A DNA stretch of 64,000 nt from an uncultured bacterium. Lineage in GTDB: Bacteria > Cyanobacteriota > Vampirovibrionia > Gastranaerophilales > Gastranaerophilaceae. The translations under genes were made by a program, and so were the position numbers. The notes beneath the pieces were generated by a model. That model made no database searches. It saw only the letters and a list, made by a program, of their open reading frames with translations, and had not been told where the DNA came from. Below are positions 54,779-63,308 of the stretch, one piece after another (position 1 is the first letter of the stretch; each line of letters starts with the position of its first letter). The stretch lies in assembly GCA_949283255.1 (NCBI GenBank), contig CASDRS010000002.1:62320-126319 (forward strand). The letters are read 5' to 3'.

Positions 54779-55057
54779 TTACTCTTCCTCATCCTCATCA
54801 TCTTCTAAACTTTCAACATAAGCTGCAACTTTTTCAAATTCAGCATCATCATCGATAGTTTCAAAGATATAATCTTCACCATCTTTAGTAAGTTTCATGA
54901 TAACAAGTTCAGCTTCATCGCTGTCATCTTCTTCTTCAGCAGGTAACAACAAAGCATATTCCTGTTCATCAACTTCAACGATATCATATAATTCAAAAGT
55001 AATAATATTACCTTCTTCATCTACAGTTTCAATTAATTGATTTTCTTCGTTTTCCAT
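54779..55057 (-). CDS. DUF1292 family small acidic protein
   Basis: A 92-aa highly acidic protein (ETVDEEGNIITFELYDIVEVDEQEYALL, ending in an Asp/Glu run). The pattern, with 'yeViDiievdgkeYalL' and an acidic tail, matches DUF1292 (YrzB), usually found beside ruvX in Firmicutes, as here. Function is unknown. Confidence 0.85.
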   Translation of the reverse strand: MENEENQLIETVDEEGNIITFELYDIVEVDEQEYALLLPAEEEDDSDEAELVIMKLTKDGEDYIFETIDDDAEFEKVAAYVESLEDDEDEEE

Positions 55058-55092
55058 TTTTTCCTCTTTCTTTATTATTTATATTTATAATT

Positions 55093-55500
55093 CTATTTAC
55101 TTTCTTTTGCAAGATACTGTTCCAGTATAATGCAGGCACTTTCAATATCAACAAGCCCTTTGTCTTTTCTGAAATCGATTTTCTTTTCCCGCAAATTTTC
55201 TTCCGCAAGATCAGAAGTCAAACGTTCATCCTCATAAAGAATTTCGTAACCATTGAGTTTTTTCGAAAAGTTAATACAATCCTCAGCCTGAAACCCCTTA
55301 CTGTTGTCCATATTAACAGGTACACCAACAACAATCTTTTTGACGTTATTGGACTTAGCAATCTCTAAGATTTTTTCGACAGCTTTATCTTCAGGTTCTC
55401 GGGAGATATAAGAATGACCGTTTGCAAGCATTAAAAGATAGTCGCTTAACGCGATTCCAATGCGCTTTGTACCAATATCAAGAGCCATAACTTTATACAT
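55093..55500 (-). CDS. ruvX: YqgF/RuvX-type putative Holliday junction resolvase
   Basis: A 135-aa RNase H-fold nuclease implicated in 16S rRNA 5' processing and possibly Holliday-junction cleavage. MALDIGTKRIGIALSD (5-20) holds the first acidic residue; IVVGVPVNMDNSKGFQAE and YEDERLTSDLAEENL follow, and an Asp near the C-terminus (DIESACIILEQYL). Overlaps the upstream gene by 8 bp. Confidence 0.93.
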   Translation of the reverse strand: MYKVMALDIGTKRIGIALSDYLLMLANGHSYISREPEDKAVEKILEIAKSNNVKKIVVGVPVNMDNSKGFQAEDCINFSKKLNGYEILYEDERLTSDLAEENLREKKIDFRKDKGLVDIESACIILEQYLAKESK

Positions 55501-57088
55501 TTTGTACCCACTTATTCTCTATAGATGAAATGATAACATCAAGTTGCTCCAATGTAAATTTATTTTGGTTCTCTTCCGTATTAAATTTTAACGAAAAGTA
55601 ATATTCATAAACACTTTTTCTCAAAATATTCAACAAGAACTTATCATAAAGCTCTTTATTGTGAGACAAATTATATAACACCGCAGCCTTTTCAGGCTTT
55701 TTGTCATTCAATTTCATATAAGCACATGTGAGCAAGCGCTCTTGCCAAATTTTGTATTCATGAGGATAAAAAATATTCCAAATTTCGGATTCAATTGCCT
55801 TATCAAAATTGAAATCGGCAGACAATACATTTTTATTACAATAGTCGATAAAGTCTTCGAACTCACTGCTGTACTTTGAATCCAAAAACCAATGTTCAAA
55901 GCATTCATCACCAAAAATATTGACCAAATCAACTTCTTGCAAGTCCAACTTTGGTACACTTTTGCTCAAAATTTCATCAAAAGATTCCTTCTCATAAGGG
56001 ATATCCGCCAGTAAAGACTTCCAACAAACATACTCATAAGGGAGCAACCAACCAGAAGATGACTTAACGGCAATTTCCTCACCAAAGTTGAGTAAGGTTT
56101 TTAAAACCGTTGGTGTACAAGGAATATTTTTCTCATCTTTATAAAAACGCTCTATAATTTTGTCACACTCAAATTCCGAAATCTCATTAAACCCGAAACA
56201 ATCACGAATCCCTGTATAATCGTTCATGACAACGGCAACAAATTGAACTTTTTTATTTTTATTGGTTCTAGAAAAAATGAGTGCCTGATTACCATGCCCA
56301 TCTGGATAAGTAGCACAGCATCTATAGGGTCTGGAAGCTTTTAAAAGATTTTTATAAAAATCTTCGGAATTGTCCTCTCTGATACCTGCAAGCTTTAGTA
56401 AATTCAAATTCTTTTTTACAAGAGGCTTCAAACTATCAGAAATATTGTCGTAAGCAACATTTAAAGCATGGTATGCAAGCTGAGAACGAGAATTTCCAAG
56501 AATATCCAAAGCTGTCTTACCCAACTCAGAATCCGGCTCAGACAAGAATACAGGAATTAGAATATTAGCAAGTGCATCTTCCGAATAATCTTCCGCAAGT
56601 GACTTGACAAGCAAAAGCTTATCAGCAGAATTCACCGAATTTAAGAAATCTAAAAAGTCAATCTGCACTTCAGGATTTACAATGGCCGAATCCAAAAGTT
56701 GTCTTGTATCATTATCAATAATATCAACACCATCACCCAATGCAGACTCAAAATCTTCATACTTCCAATCAGTCTCAAGCTCTCTTAAATAACTTAATAC
56801 AATAATTTTGACCTCGCTGGAAGTCATATTATTTTTCAAAATAGCCCATAACTGCTCAATCAGTCTGGTTTTAGGCACATACCTCTGCAACAGAAAACGA
56901 ATAATTTTTTCTTTAGAAGCCTTTGCATTCAAAAGCTCTTTAAACAAGATTTTTTCTATAGGAAGAACATCATCCTGAGCATCAAGCTTTTTTACGCGTT
57001 CATTCAAAACCAGCGGATCATCTTCGTCCGCACAATCAGCAATTATGGAAAGAATTTCAGCCTTAATTTCAAAAGGATTTAACTGCAT
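55493..57088 (-). CDS. Hypothetical helical-repeat protein
   Basis: A 531-aa cytosolic protein with no recognised domain name. Residues 40-250 read as HEAT/ARM-like helical pairs (FLLQRYVPKTRLIEQLWAIL, LGKTALDILGNSRSQLAYHALNVAY). Residues 255-310 have a small beta-rich section (YRCCATYPDGHGNQALIFSRT). The C-terminal half is acidic helix. It lies 3 bp after the zinc-finger gene and overlaps ruvX by 8 bp. No catalytic motif is seen. Confidence 0.65.
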   Translation of the reverse strand: MQLNPFEIKAEILSIIADCADEDDPLVLNERVKKLDAQDDVLPIEKILFKELLNAKASKEKIIRFLLQRYVPKTRLIEQLWAILKNNMTSSEVKIIVLSYLRELETDWKYEDFESALGDGVDIIDNDTRQLLDSAIVNPEVQIDFLDFLNSVNSADKLLLVKSLAEDYSEDALANILIPVFLSEPDSELGKTALDILGNSRSQLAYHALNVAYDNISDSLKPLVKKNLNLLKLAGIREDNSEDFYKNLLKASRPYRCCATYPDGHGNQALIFSRTNKNKKVQFVAVVMNDYTGIRDCFGFNEISEFECDKIIERFYKDEKNIPCTPTVLKTLLNFGEEIAVKSSSGWLLPYEYVCWKSLLADIPYEKESFDEILSKSVPKLDLQEVDLVNIFGDECFEHWFLDSKYSSEFEDFIDYCNKNVLSADFNFDKAIESEIWNIFYPHEYKIWQERLLTCAYMKLNDKKPEKAAVLYNLSHNKELYDKFLLNILRKSVYEYYFSLKFNTEENQNKFTLEQLDVIISSIENKWVQNV

Positions 57089-57091
57089 AAA

Positions 57092-57358
57092 CTACTTTCT
57101 AGCCTTTCCCCAAAAAGCATCCAAAATCTGTTGAGCTTCGGCAGAAGGCATTCTGTCATTCAAAATCAAATATTGAACAGCAATCATTGCACACTCAGAG
57201 CAGATATTTACTCCGGGACCCTTAACCATTTTCAGAACCTGCGTATTAGGACGTTTGCAAAAGCTGCAATATACAAGATCATCTTGATTGTCAGCTTCTT
57301 CTTTATGCTGATGTTCTCTTTTTTTAGCCCCTAACTTTACCACTTTATCGTCTGCCAT
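57092..57358 (-). CDS. Stand-alone ClpX-type zinc-binding domain protein
   Basis: An 88-aa protein. C31-x2-C34 and C53-x2-C56 lie in YCSFCKRPNTQV and GPGVNICSECAM, which match the C4 zinc-binding domain at the start of ClpX (CSFC.......GP...IC.EC). The AAA+ domain is absent. In ClpX this domain recognises substrates and the SspB adaptor. First gene of the nine-gene operon that also holds the Clp_N array. AAGGAGA precedes the ATG. Confidence 0.85.
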   Translation of the reverse strand: MADDKVVKLGAKKREHQHKEEADNQDDLVYCSFCKRPNTQVLKMVKGPGVNICSECAMIAVQYLILNDRMPSAEAQQILDAFWGKARK

Positions 57359-57410
57359 AAAACTCTCCTTATGAACGGCATCAAATTCTATGCACTAATA
57401 TAACAGGTAC

Positions 57411-57438
57411 ATTATAACACATAAATAAGAATTGTGAA
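57411..57438 (-). promoter_or_regulatory. Promoter of the 57.4-49.6 kb operon
   Basis: On the minus strand: TTCACA, 16-nt spacer, TATAAT, about 52 nt before the ATG of the zinc-finger gene. Confidence 0.6.
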
Positions 57439-57462
57439 GGAGGGTATTAAATTATTAAGCAA

Positions 57463-57491
57463 TTGACGAAAAAAAAAAGTTATTGTACAAT
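57463..57491 (+). promoter_or_regulatory. Promoter of the TPR-lgt operon
   Basis: TTGACG, 17-nt A-rich spacer, TACAAT, about 34 nt before the ATG at 57526. Confidence 0.72.
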
Positions 57492-57525
57492 CTCATTAAT
57501 CTTGCAGTGAAGAGAGGGATTATTT

Positions 57526-58095
57526 ATGAAGAAAGCATTACTACTGGTTAGTATACTGTCTATTTCAGTAATTACTACAGCTTGCATAAACAGTTTTGCA
57601 GTTCAAGAACTTAACAGTAAAGCTATGACATATATGGATCAAGGCAATTACCCTGAAGCAATTGAACGACTCAAATCAAGCATTGACCTTGATGATTCGA
57701 GCTTTGAATCACATTACAATTTGGCAGTAGCATATACAAAATCAGAAGATTATGTAAACGCTCTTCACTCATACCAAAAAGCAATAACATTAAAACCTGA
57801 TTTTGCAGATTCATATTATTCGCTTGCTGTAGCAGAAGAAAACATCGCAGCAGACCTTACAGCAGGACTATTGACAATAGATGATAACGGAAACTTACAA
57901 AAAATTAATCCTGAAGAAGTAAAGATTGATAAACTACCAGAGAATGTAATAGCTTATACAAACGAATTATTAAAAGATTCCATAAAGAATTATAATGAAT
58001 ATTTGGCAAAAGCCGGAGACGTAAACGATTCAAATGATGTGCAAAATCACATTAAAGACTTGGAATTAAAATTAGAAACACCAACGAAAGATTAG
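57526..58095 (+). CDS. Exported TPR protein, possible lipoprotein
   Basis: A 189-aa protein with a signal peptide (KKALLLVSILSISVITTAC) whose Cys20 is in a lipobox-like position, although -3 is Thr, not Leu or Val. At least two TPR units follow (about 29-62 MTYMDQGNYPEAIERLKSSI; 63-96 SHYNLAVAYTKSEDYVNALHSYQKAI). The C-terminal half is charged. It precedes lgt by 4 bp in the same transcript, which fits a lipoprotein. Confidence 0.78.
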   Translation: MKKALLLVSILSISVITTACINSFAVQELNSKAMTYMDQGNYPEAIERLKSSIDLDDSSFESHYNLAVAYTKSEDYVNALHSYQKAITLKPDFADSYYSLAVAEENIAADLTAGLLTIDDNGNLQKINPEEVKIDKLPENVIAYTNELLKDSIKNYNEYLAKAGDVNDSNDVQNHIKDLELKLETPTKD

Positions 58096-58099
58096 AGTA

Positions 58100-58897
58100 A
58101 TGGTTTTTCAATCACCTGGAGATGTTCTTTTTCATATAGGAAAAACACCTATATACTTTTACGGGGTAATAATGGCAATTGCCTGCTTAAGCGGAGTAGC
58201 AGTTGTATACAAACTTTTTAAACAAATAGCTCCAGACAAAGATGCAGATAAAATATTTGATATAGCGGCTTACGTGCTGATTTTCGGATTTATAGGAGCA
58301 AGACTTTACTATTGCCTATTGAACCCAATATATTATTTTTACAACCCGCTTGAGATATTCAATTTTAGAGAAGGCGGACTATCTATTCACGGAGGACTTA
58401 TAGGCGGGAGCCTTACTCTAATATATTTGTGCAAAAAATATAAGCTTTCCACACTAAGCACATTAGATATATTTGCCTGCGCAACACCACTTGCACAAAG
58501 TATAGGAAGATGGGGAAACTTTTTTAACTCAGAAGCCTTCGGAAGCCCGACAAATCTACCTTGGAAACTTTATATTCCGCTATCACACAGACCCGAACAA
58601 TATATGGATTACCAATATTTTCACCCGACATTCTTATACGGAAGCGTAATTGATATTATAATTTTTATTGTGATGCTACGAATTTTAAATCGATTTGCCC
58701 AAAAATATCCGGGATTTACATTTTGCTCATACATAATAATCTATTCAACAGCACGATTAATTATTGAATCAATAAGAGTAGACAGTGCACTATCTATAAG
58801 CGGAATTCCAATAGCCAAAATAGTATCAGTAATATTGATTATTGCAGGACTCATTGGGATTATCAGCATTATTAAGAAAAATTGCGAACAAATTTGA
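58100..58897 (+). CDS. lgt: Prolipoprotein diacylglyceryl transferase
   Basis: A 265-aa membrane enzyme that adds diacylglycerol to lipoprotein Cys. Family marks: GGLSIHGGLIGG, the Lgt signature AQSIGRWGNFFNSEAFGSP, and HPTFLYGSVIDI. Hydrophobic helices run throughout. It follows a putative lipoprotein gene closely. Confidence 0.95.
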   Translation: MVFQSPGDVLFHIGKTPIYFYGVIMAIACLSGVAVVYKLFKQIAPDKDADKIFDIAAYVLIFGFIGARLYYCLLNPIYYFYNPLEIFNFREGGLSIHGGLIGGSLTLIYLCKKYKLSTLSTLDIFACATPLAQSIGRWGNFFNSEAFGSPTNLPWKLYIPLSHRPEQYMDYQYFHPTFLYGSVIDIIIFIVMLRILNRFAQKYPGFTFCSYIIIYSTARLIIESIRVDSALSISGIPIAKIVSVILIIAGLIGIISIIKKNCEQI

Positions 58898-59001
58898 TTT
58901 TAAAAAACTTCTGATGTAAACTTCTTCTTAATGACGTGGCCGGGTTGGAATTAAAAAACTTACCGGCAAGTAGAAAATTAAATTAAGGAGAAAAAAACAA
59001 A
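58898..59001 (+). other. metK upstream region, possibly structured
   Basis: A 104-bp gap containing the stem GCCGG/CCGGC (58939-58943 / 58963-58967) and the short repeat AAACTTCT twice (near 58905-58925). No known SAM riboswitch consensus is recognised. TTAAGGAG precedes metK. Confidence 0.35.
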
Positions 59002-60279
59002 ATGACACCAAAAAATTTTTTATTCACTTCTGAATCAGTAACAGAAGGACACCCCGACAAAGTTTGTGATCAGATATCTGACGCAATTTTGGATGAGTTT
59101 TTAACAAAATACCCACAATCAAGAGTTGCCGCAGAAACTACTGTAACAACAGGTATGGCACTTGTCTGCGGAGAAATAACTTCTGATTGTTATGTGGATA
59201 TTCCATCAGTAGTTAGAAACACTATAAAAAATATAGGATATACAGGCGATGACGGCGGCGGATTTGATGCAGACACTTGTGCAGTATTAACAAGCATTGA
59301 CGAACAATCTTGTGATATCGCAGGCGGAGTTAATAAGGCATTAGAATCAAGAAACGATAATGCTGATACATCAGTTTCAGAAACTGAAAATATCGGTGCA
59401 GGCGATCAAGGTATTATGTTCGGTTATGCTTGCAACGAAACACCTGAATTGATGCCGCTTCCAATAAGCCTTGCTCATAAACTATCACACAGACTTGCTG
59501 AAGTAAGAAAGAACGGAACACTACCTTATTTGAGACCTGACGGAAAATCTCAAGTAACAGTAGAATATGTTGACGGCAAACCTGCAAAAATCAACACTGT
59601 TCTTATTTCAACACAACATGATCCTGAAATTAACGGAGTAAAAGATAATGCTAAGGTTCAGGAAATTATAAAAAACGACATAAAAAAATACGTAATTGAC
59701 TATGTATTTGAAAACCAATCATCAATTGAATTGGATAAAGACACAAAAATCCTTGTAAACCCATCAGGCAGATTTGTTGTAGGTGGTCCACAAGGAGACG
59801 CAGGACTAACAGGCCGTAAGATTATTGTAGACACCTACGGCGGATATTCTCGTCACGGCGGCGGAGCTTTCTCAGGAAAGGATCCGACGAAAGTTGACAG
59901 ATCAGCAGCTTATGCAGCAAGATATGTTGCTAAAAATATTGTAGCAGCAGGCTTGGCTGACAAGTGTGAAATCGAACTTGCTTACGCTATCGGTGTTGCT
60001 GAACCTGTATCAATCATGGTTGATACTTTTGGAACAGGAAAAATTTCTGACGATGAAATTTCAGAACTTGTTTCTAAAAACTTCGATCTAAGACCTGCAG
60101 CTATCATAAGCCAGTTTGACTTAAGAGGATTACCTGCTAAAAACGGCGGTAAATTCTACCAAAAACTTGCAGCATACGGTCATATGGGCAGAACTGATTT
60201 ATTTGTTCCTTGGGAACAAACAGACAAAGCAGACAGCCTTAAATCTCAAGTATGTTCTTGCGGATGCTGCTCAAAATAA
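59002..60279 (+). CDS. metK: S-adenosylmethionine synthetase
   Basis: A 425-aa enzyme making SAM from Met and [22 protein letters not shown] (10-28), [47 protein letters not shown] and [23 protein letters not shown] are diagnostic. The C-terminus is extended by a Cys-rich tail (VCSCGCC) not usual in the family. SAM supply also serves the radical-SAM activase at 39 kb. A bidirectional terminator follows. Confidence 0.96.
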   Translation: MTPKNFLFTSESVTEGHPDKVCDQISDAILDEFLTKYPQSRVAAETTVTTGMALVCGEITSDCYVDIPSVVRNTIKNIGYTGDDGGGFDADTCAVLTSIDEQSCDIAGGVNKALESRNDNADTSVSETENIGAGDQGIMFGYACNETPELMPLPISLAHKLSHRLAEVRKNGTLPYLRPDGKSQVTVEYVDGKPAKINTVLISTQHDPEINGVKDNAKVQEIIKNDIKKYVIDYVFENQSSIELDKDTKILVNPSGRFVVGGPQGDAGLTGRKIIVDTYGGYSRHGGGAFSGKDPTKVDRSAAYAARYVAKNIVAAGLADKCEIELAYAIGVAEPVSIMVDTFGTGKISDDEISELVSKNFDLRPAAIISQFDLRGLPAKNGGKFYQKLAAYGHMGRTDLFVPWEQTDKADSLKSQVCSCGCCSK

Positions 60280-60311
60280 TAACAAACAGAATTTTGAATA
60301 ATTCAAAAAAT

Positions 60312-60347
60312 AAAAAGTCTGAGGAAAACAAACCCCTCAGACTTTTT
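60312..60347. terminator. Bidirectional intrinsic terminator
   Basis: AAAAAGTCTGAGG and CCTCAGACTTTTT form a 13-bp stem with a 10-nt loop between the convergent metK and YibE/F genes. Confidence 0.9.
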
Positions 60348-60388
60348 AATATATAAATAAAATTATTAAACTTGCGAATTATCGTAAG

Positions 60389-61525
60389 TTAATTTTCATC
60401 ACGTTCAAAATTAAACTCTAGCTTTTCCTTTTGTCTTTTAATCATAAAAGCAGCAATCAAAGCAGTCAATGGAACACAAATCAAGATTGCGATACTTCCG
60501 ATAAGAGCTGATGAAATTTCTGTTGCCACCTGATTTAGGTTAAAGAACTTCTGCAAATCGATATTACTGGATAGAAGCACAAGAGGAAGAGAACTTCCCA
60601 AATAAACCAAAATCAAAGTATTAGACATTGTTCCGATAATATCTTTACCAACATTCATCCCAGAGACAAACAGTTGTTTAATAGAAAGAGATTTATCAGT
60701 TTCATAAATTTCATTAATTGTACTTGCAATAGAAACAGAAGTATCCATTAAAGCACCAAGAGCCGCAATAATCATAGCAGCAGATAATAAGCCTTTAAAA
60801 TCTAAATTCGGATACGCAGAGTATAAGAACATATTTTCTTCACCGGCAAATCCAGTTAATCTTGCAAAATAAATTACCCCCATAGAAAGAGCACCTGCAA
60901 ATATAAGGCTCAGCATTGTACCTAAAAGCGCAGAAGTACTCTTAGCATTAAATCCGCCAACCAAATAAACTGTTACAGCAGTTGATAATATAGATACAAG
61001 AACCGCTGCCGCAATCGGGCAAAAGCCGTGCAAAATCAAAGGCATCAACAAGAAAAATACTAAACACATTGTAGCAATTATTGACACTAAACTTGCCGCA
61101 CCTTTTTTGCGCCCGATAAGAAGCAATAACACAAAAAATAATGCTGCAACACCAATAAGCGTATTATCTCTTTTTAAATCAGCAATAAAGAAACTAACAT
61201 CATCAGCAGAAACAACCTCAGGTACATCTGTTTCTGCGTGTAATATAACCTTATCACCTTTTTTTAACGGAATATCATAAGCAGGATTACCGGTAAGCAT
61301 ATTATCAATATCCCTTTCAACACCTTTAAACTTACCTGATAAAATTTTCACTTTAACAATCTGTTTTACATTATTATCTCCTTGCTGAAGATTAGGCGCA
61401 TCTTCATATTGAATACTTTCTACAACACCTGTCTCAGATGGCAAAACCGAATCTTGGTCCCCATCGGCAAAGACCGGCAAAAAAGATAACATACAAAACA
61501 ATAAAAGTACTAAAATTTTTCTCAT
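60389..61525 (-). CDS. YibE/F-family membrane protein
   Basis: A 378-aa protein with a signal peptide (1-20), a short extracytoplasmic beta region (about 25-115, VVESIQYED...VKVKILSGKFKG) and seven or so membrane helices. The order GRKKGAASLVSII, GGFNAKSTSALLGT and GALMDTSVSIASTINEI is typical of YibE/F. Function is unknown; exporter-like roles are proposed for the family. Confidence 0.85.
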   Translation of the reverse strand: MRKILVLLLFCMLSFLPVFADGDQDSVLPSETGVVESIQYEDAPNLQQGDNNVKQIVKVKILSGKFKGVERDIDNMLTGNPAYDIPLKKGDKVILHAETDVPEVVSADDVSFFIADLKRDNTLIGVAALFFVLLLLIGRKKGAASLVSIIATMCLVFFLLMPLILHGFCPIAAAVLVSILSTAVTVYLVGGFNAKSTSALLGTMLSLIFAGALSMGVIYFARLTGFAGEENMFLYSAYPNLDFKGLLSAAMIIAALGALMDTSVSIASTINEIYETDKSLSIKQLFVSGMNVGKDIIGTMSNTLILVYLGSSLPLVLLSSNIDLQKFFNLNQVATEISSALIGSIAILICVPLTALIAAFMIKRQKEKLEFNFERDEN

Positions 61526-61538
61526 AATAACCTTCTTA

Positions 61539-61955
61539 TTAAACTATTATTTGAATCCAAACATTACGAGTACGCGCCTTGTTATCGAAATCAATCAAAA
61601 CAATTTGCTGCCACTGTCCAAGCTGCAAAGCCCCGTCAACAAGCGGAACCATCGTATGATTTCCTACAATAGAAGCTCTAACGTGCGCATGTCCGTTTCC
61701 GTCGTGCCAAGTAGCGTCGTGATGATATTGAGCATCCATAGGCGCAAATTTATCCAACGCTTCTGGCAAATCAACTAACAAACCCGGTTCAAACTCAATA
61801 TTTGAAATTCCAACAGTACTTCCTGCTGCGTAAACGAAAACAACAGCACTCTCAAGGTTATGCTTATAAACAGCATTCTGCACCTGACGAGTAATATCAA
61901 TTATATCTGTATTACCTTTTGTGTGAAGTGTAATTTTTTCACTAATCACAGTCAT
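61539..61955 (-). CDS. YjbQ/UPF0047 family protein
   Basis: A 138-aa small beta-fold protein. The signature YHHDATWHDGNGHAHVRASIVG and the C-terminal LGQWQQIVLIDFD...RTRNVWIQIIV are conserved in the secondary thiamin-phosphate-synthase-like YjbQ family. The physiological role is unclear. It follows obg by about 30 bp on the same strand. Confidence 0.9.
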   Translation of the reverse strand: MTVISEKITLHTKGNTDIIDITRQVQNAVYKHNLESAVVFVYAAGSTVGISNIEFEPGLLVDLPEALDKFAPMDAQYHHDATWHDGNGHAHVRASIVGNHTMVPLVDGALQLGQWQQIVLIDFDNKARTRNVWIQIIV

Positions 61956-61985
61956 ATTTATAAACCCCCTTATTATTATTTAATT

Positions 61986-63269
61986 CTAGCCGTAAAATTC
62001 ATCTGCATAATAAGCAAACTCTAAGTGTCCTACAATAATTGTATCGCCATCCTTGACGCCCATAGATTTAAGCTTATCAAACACACCCATACCGGTTAAA
62101 ATATTTTGAAGCCTTATAACCTGCTCGGTATTTCTTTCATCAGTAACCTGAGCAAGCCTGCCGATTTTACCCCCGACAATAATAAAAGTATCCTTAGCTA
62201 CTTTAGATATTTCATAAGCACTATCATCATTATCGGTTGCACCCAAATCCTCTTCGACAACAACTTCAGAGACTGGTTTTTCAATCTTATCTACCATATC
62301 TCCCATAAAATATTTTAAACTTTCAACATTTTCGCCGGTAACTGCAGAAATTAAAAATACATTTTCAGCTTTCTTTTTAAATTGAGCAAAAAGTTCTTCT
62401 CTACGCTCTTCATCAACCGCATCAATTTTATTTAATGCAACAATCTGGAATAATTTTGCCAACTTCTCAGAATGTTTTTCAAGTTCCAAATTAATTTTAT
62501 CAAAATTATCAAGAGGATTTTCAGCAGTAATATCAACAACGTGAACAAGAAATCTACATCTTTCAATATGACGCAAAAAATCATGTCCTAAACCTACACC
62601 CTCACTGGCACCTTCAATTAAACCAGGAATATCCGCAACAACAAACCCATCACCGGAAGATTTTCTAACGACACCCAAGTTTGGAATAATCGTAGTAAAC
62701 GGATAATCAGCAATTTTTGGCTTAGCAGAACTAATTCTGCTGATTAAAGTTGATTTTCCGGCGTTAGGCATACCTAAAAGACCAACATCAGCAATAAGTT
62801 TTAATTCAAGAATAAGTTCTCTTTCAATAGGAGGTTCTCCCGGTTCGCAAAATTGTGGAGCACGCTTTTGGGCTGTAGCAAATCTTGCATTACCACGACC
62901 ACCTCTTCCGCCTTTTGCAACAAGCACCTTCTGCTCGTGTTCAACCAAATCTGCAATTACATTCCCAGTTTTATTATCACGAACAACAGTACCAACAGGC
63001 ACTTTGATATACAAATCTTTAGCCCATTTACCATGGCAATTTTTTATACCGCCATTTTCACCGCTTTCGGCTTTAAATACAGACTTATACTTAAAATCCA
63101 TTAAGGTAGACATATTTTCATCTGCAATCAAATAAACGTCACCACCCTTACCGCCATCACCACCGGCAGGACCACCCTTATCAACATATTTTTCACGCCG
63201 CCAAGCAACCATCCCGTTACCACCACGGCCTGAAACTATTCTTATCTTGGTTTTATCTAAAAATTGCAT
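61986..63269 (-). CDS. obg: Obg/CgtA GTPase
   Basis: A 427-aa ribosome-assembly GTPase. The Gly-rich Obg domain (1-157) begins FLDKTKIRIVSGRGGNGMVAWRREKYV. The G domain has G1 GMPNAGKSTL, G2 YPFTTIIPNLGVV, G3 DIPGLIEGASEG, G4 LNKID and G5 SAVTGENV. The C-terminal OCT domain ends the protein. All standard residues are present. Divergent from tsaD. Confidence 0.96.
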   Translation of the reverse strand: MQFLDKTKIRIVSGRGGNGMVAWRREKYVDKGGPAGGDGGKGGDVYLIADENMSTLMDFKYKSVFKAESGENGGIKNCHGKWAKDLYIKVPVGTVVRDNKTGNVIADLVEHEQKVLVAKGGRGGRGNARFATAQKRAPQFCEPGEPPIERELILELKLIADVGLLGMPNAGKSTLISRISSAKPKIADYPFTTIIPNLGVVRKSSGDGFVVADIPGLIEGASEGVGLGHDFLRHIERCRFLVHVVDITAENPLDNFDKINLELEKHSEKLAKLFQIVALNKIDAVDEERREELFAQFKKKAENVFLISAVTGENVESLKYFMGDMVDKIEKPVSEVVVEEDLGATDNDDSAYEISKVAKDTFIIVGGKIGRLAQVTDERNTEQVIRLQNILTGMGVFDKLKSMGVKDGDTIIVGHLEFAYYADEFYG

Positions 63270-63296
63270 TTTTTATATCCCTTATCATATTTGTGC

Positions 63297-63302
63297 TATA
63301 AT
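63297..63302 (+). promoter_or_regulatory. TATAAT -10 element of tsaD
   Basis: A perfect TATAAT ends 6 nt before the ATG at 63309, so the transcript is probably leaderless; the -35 is weak. Confidence 0.5.
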
Positions 63303-63308
63303 TTTACT

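Noticed and set aside
58898-59001. SAM-I riboswitch
   Set aside because: None of its conserved core or k-turn sequence is visible.
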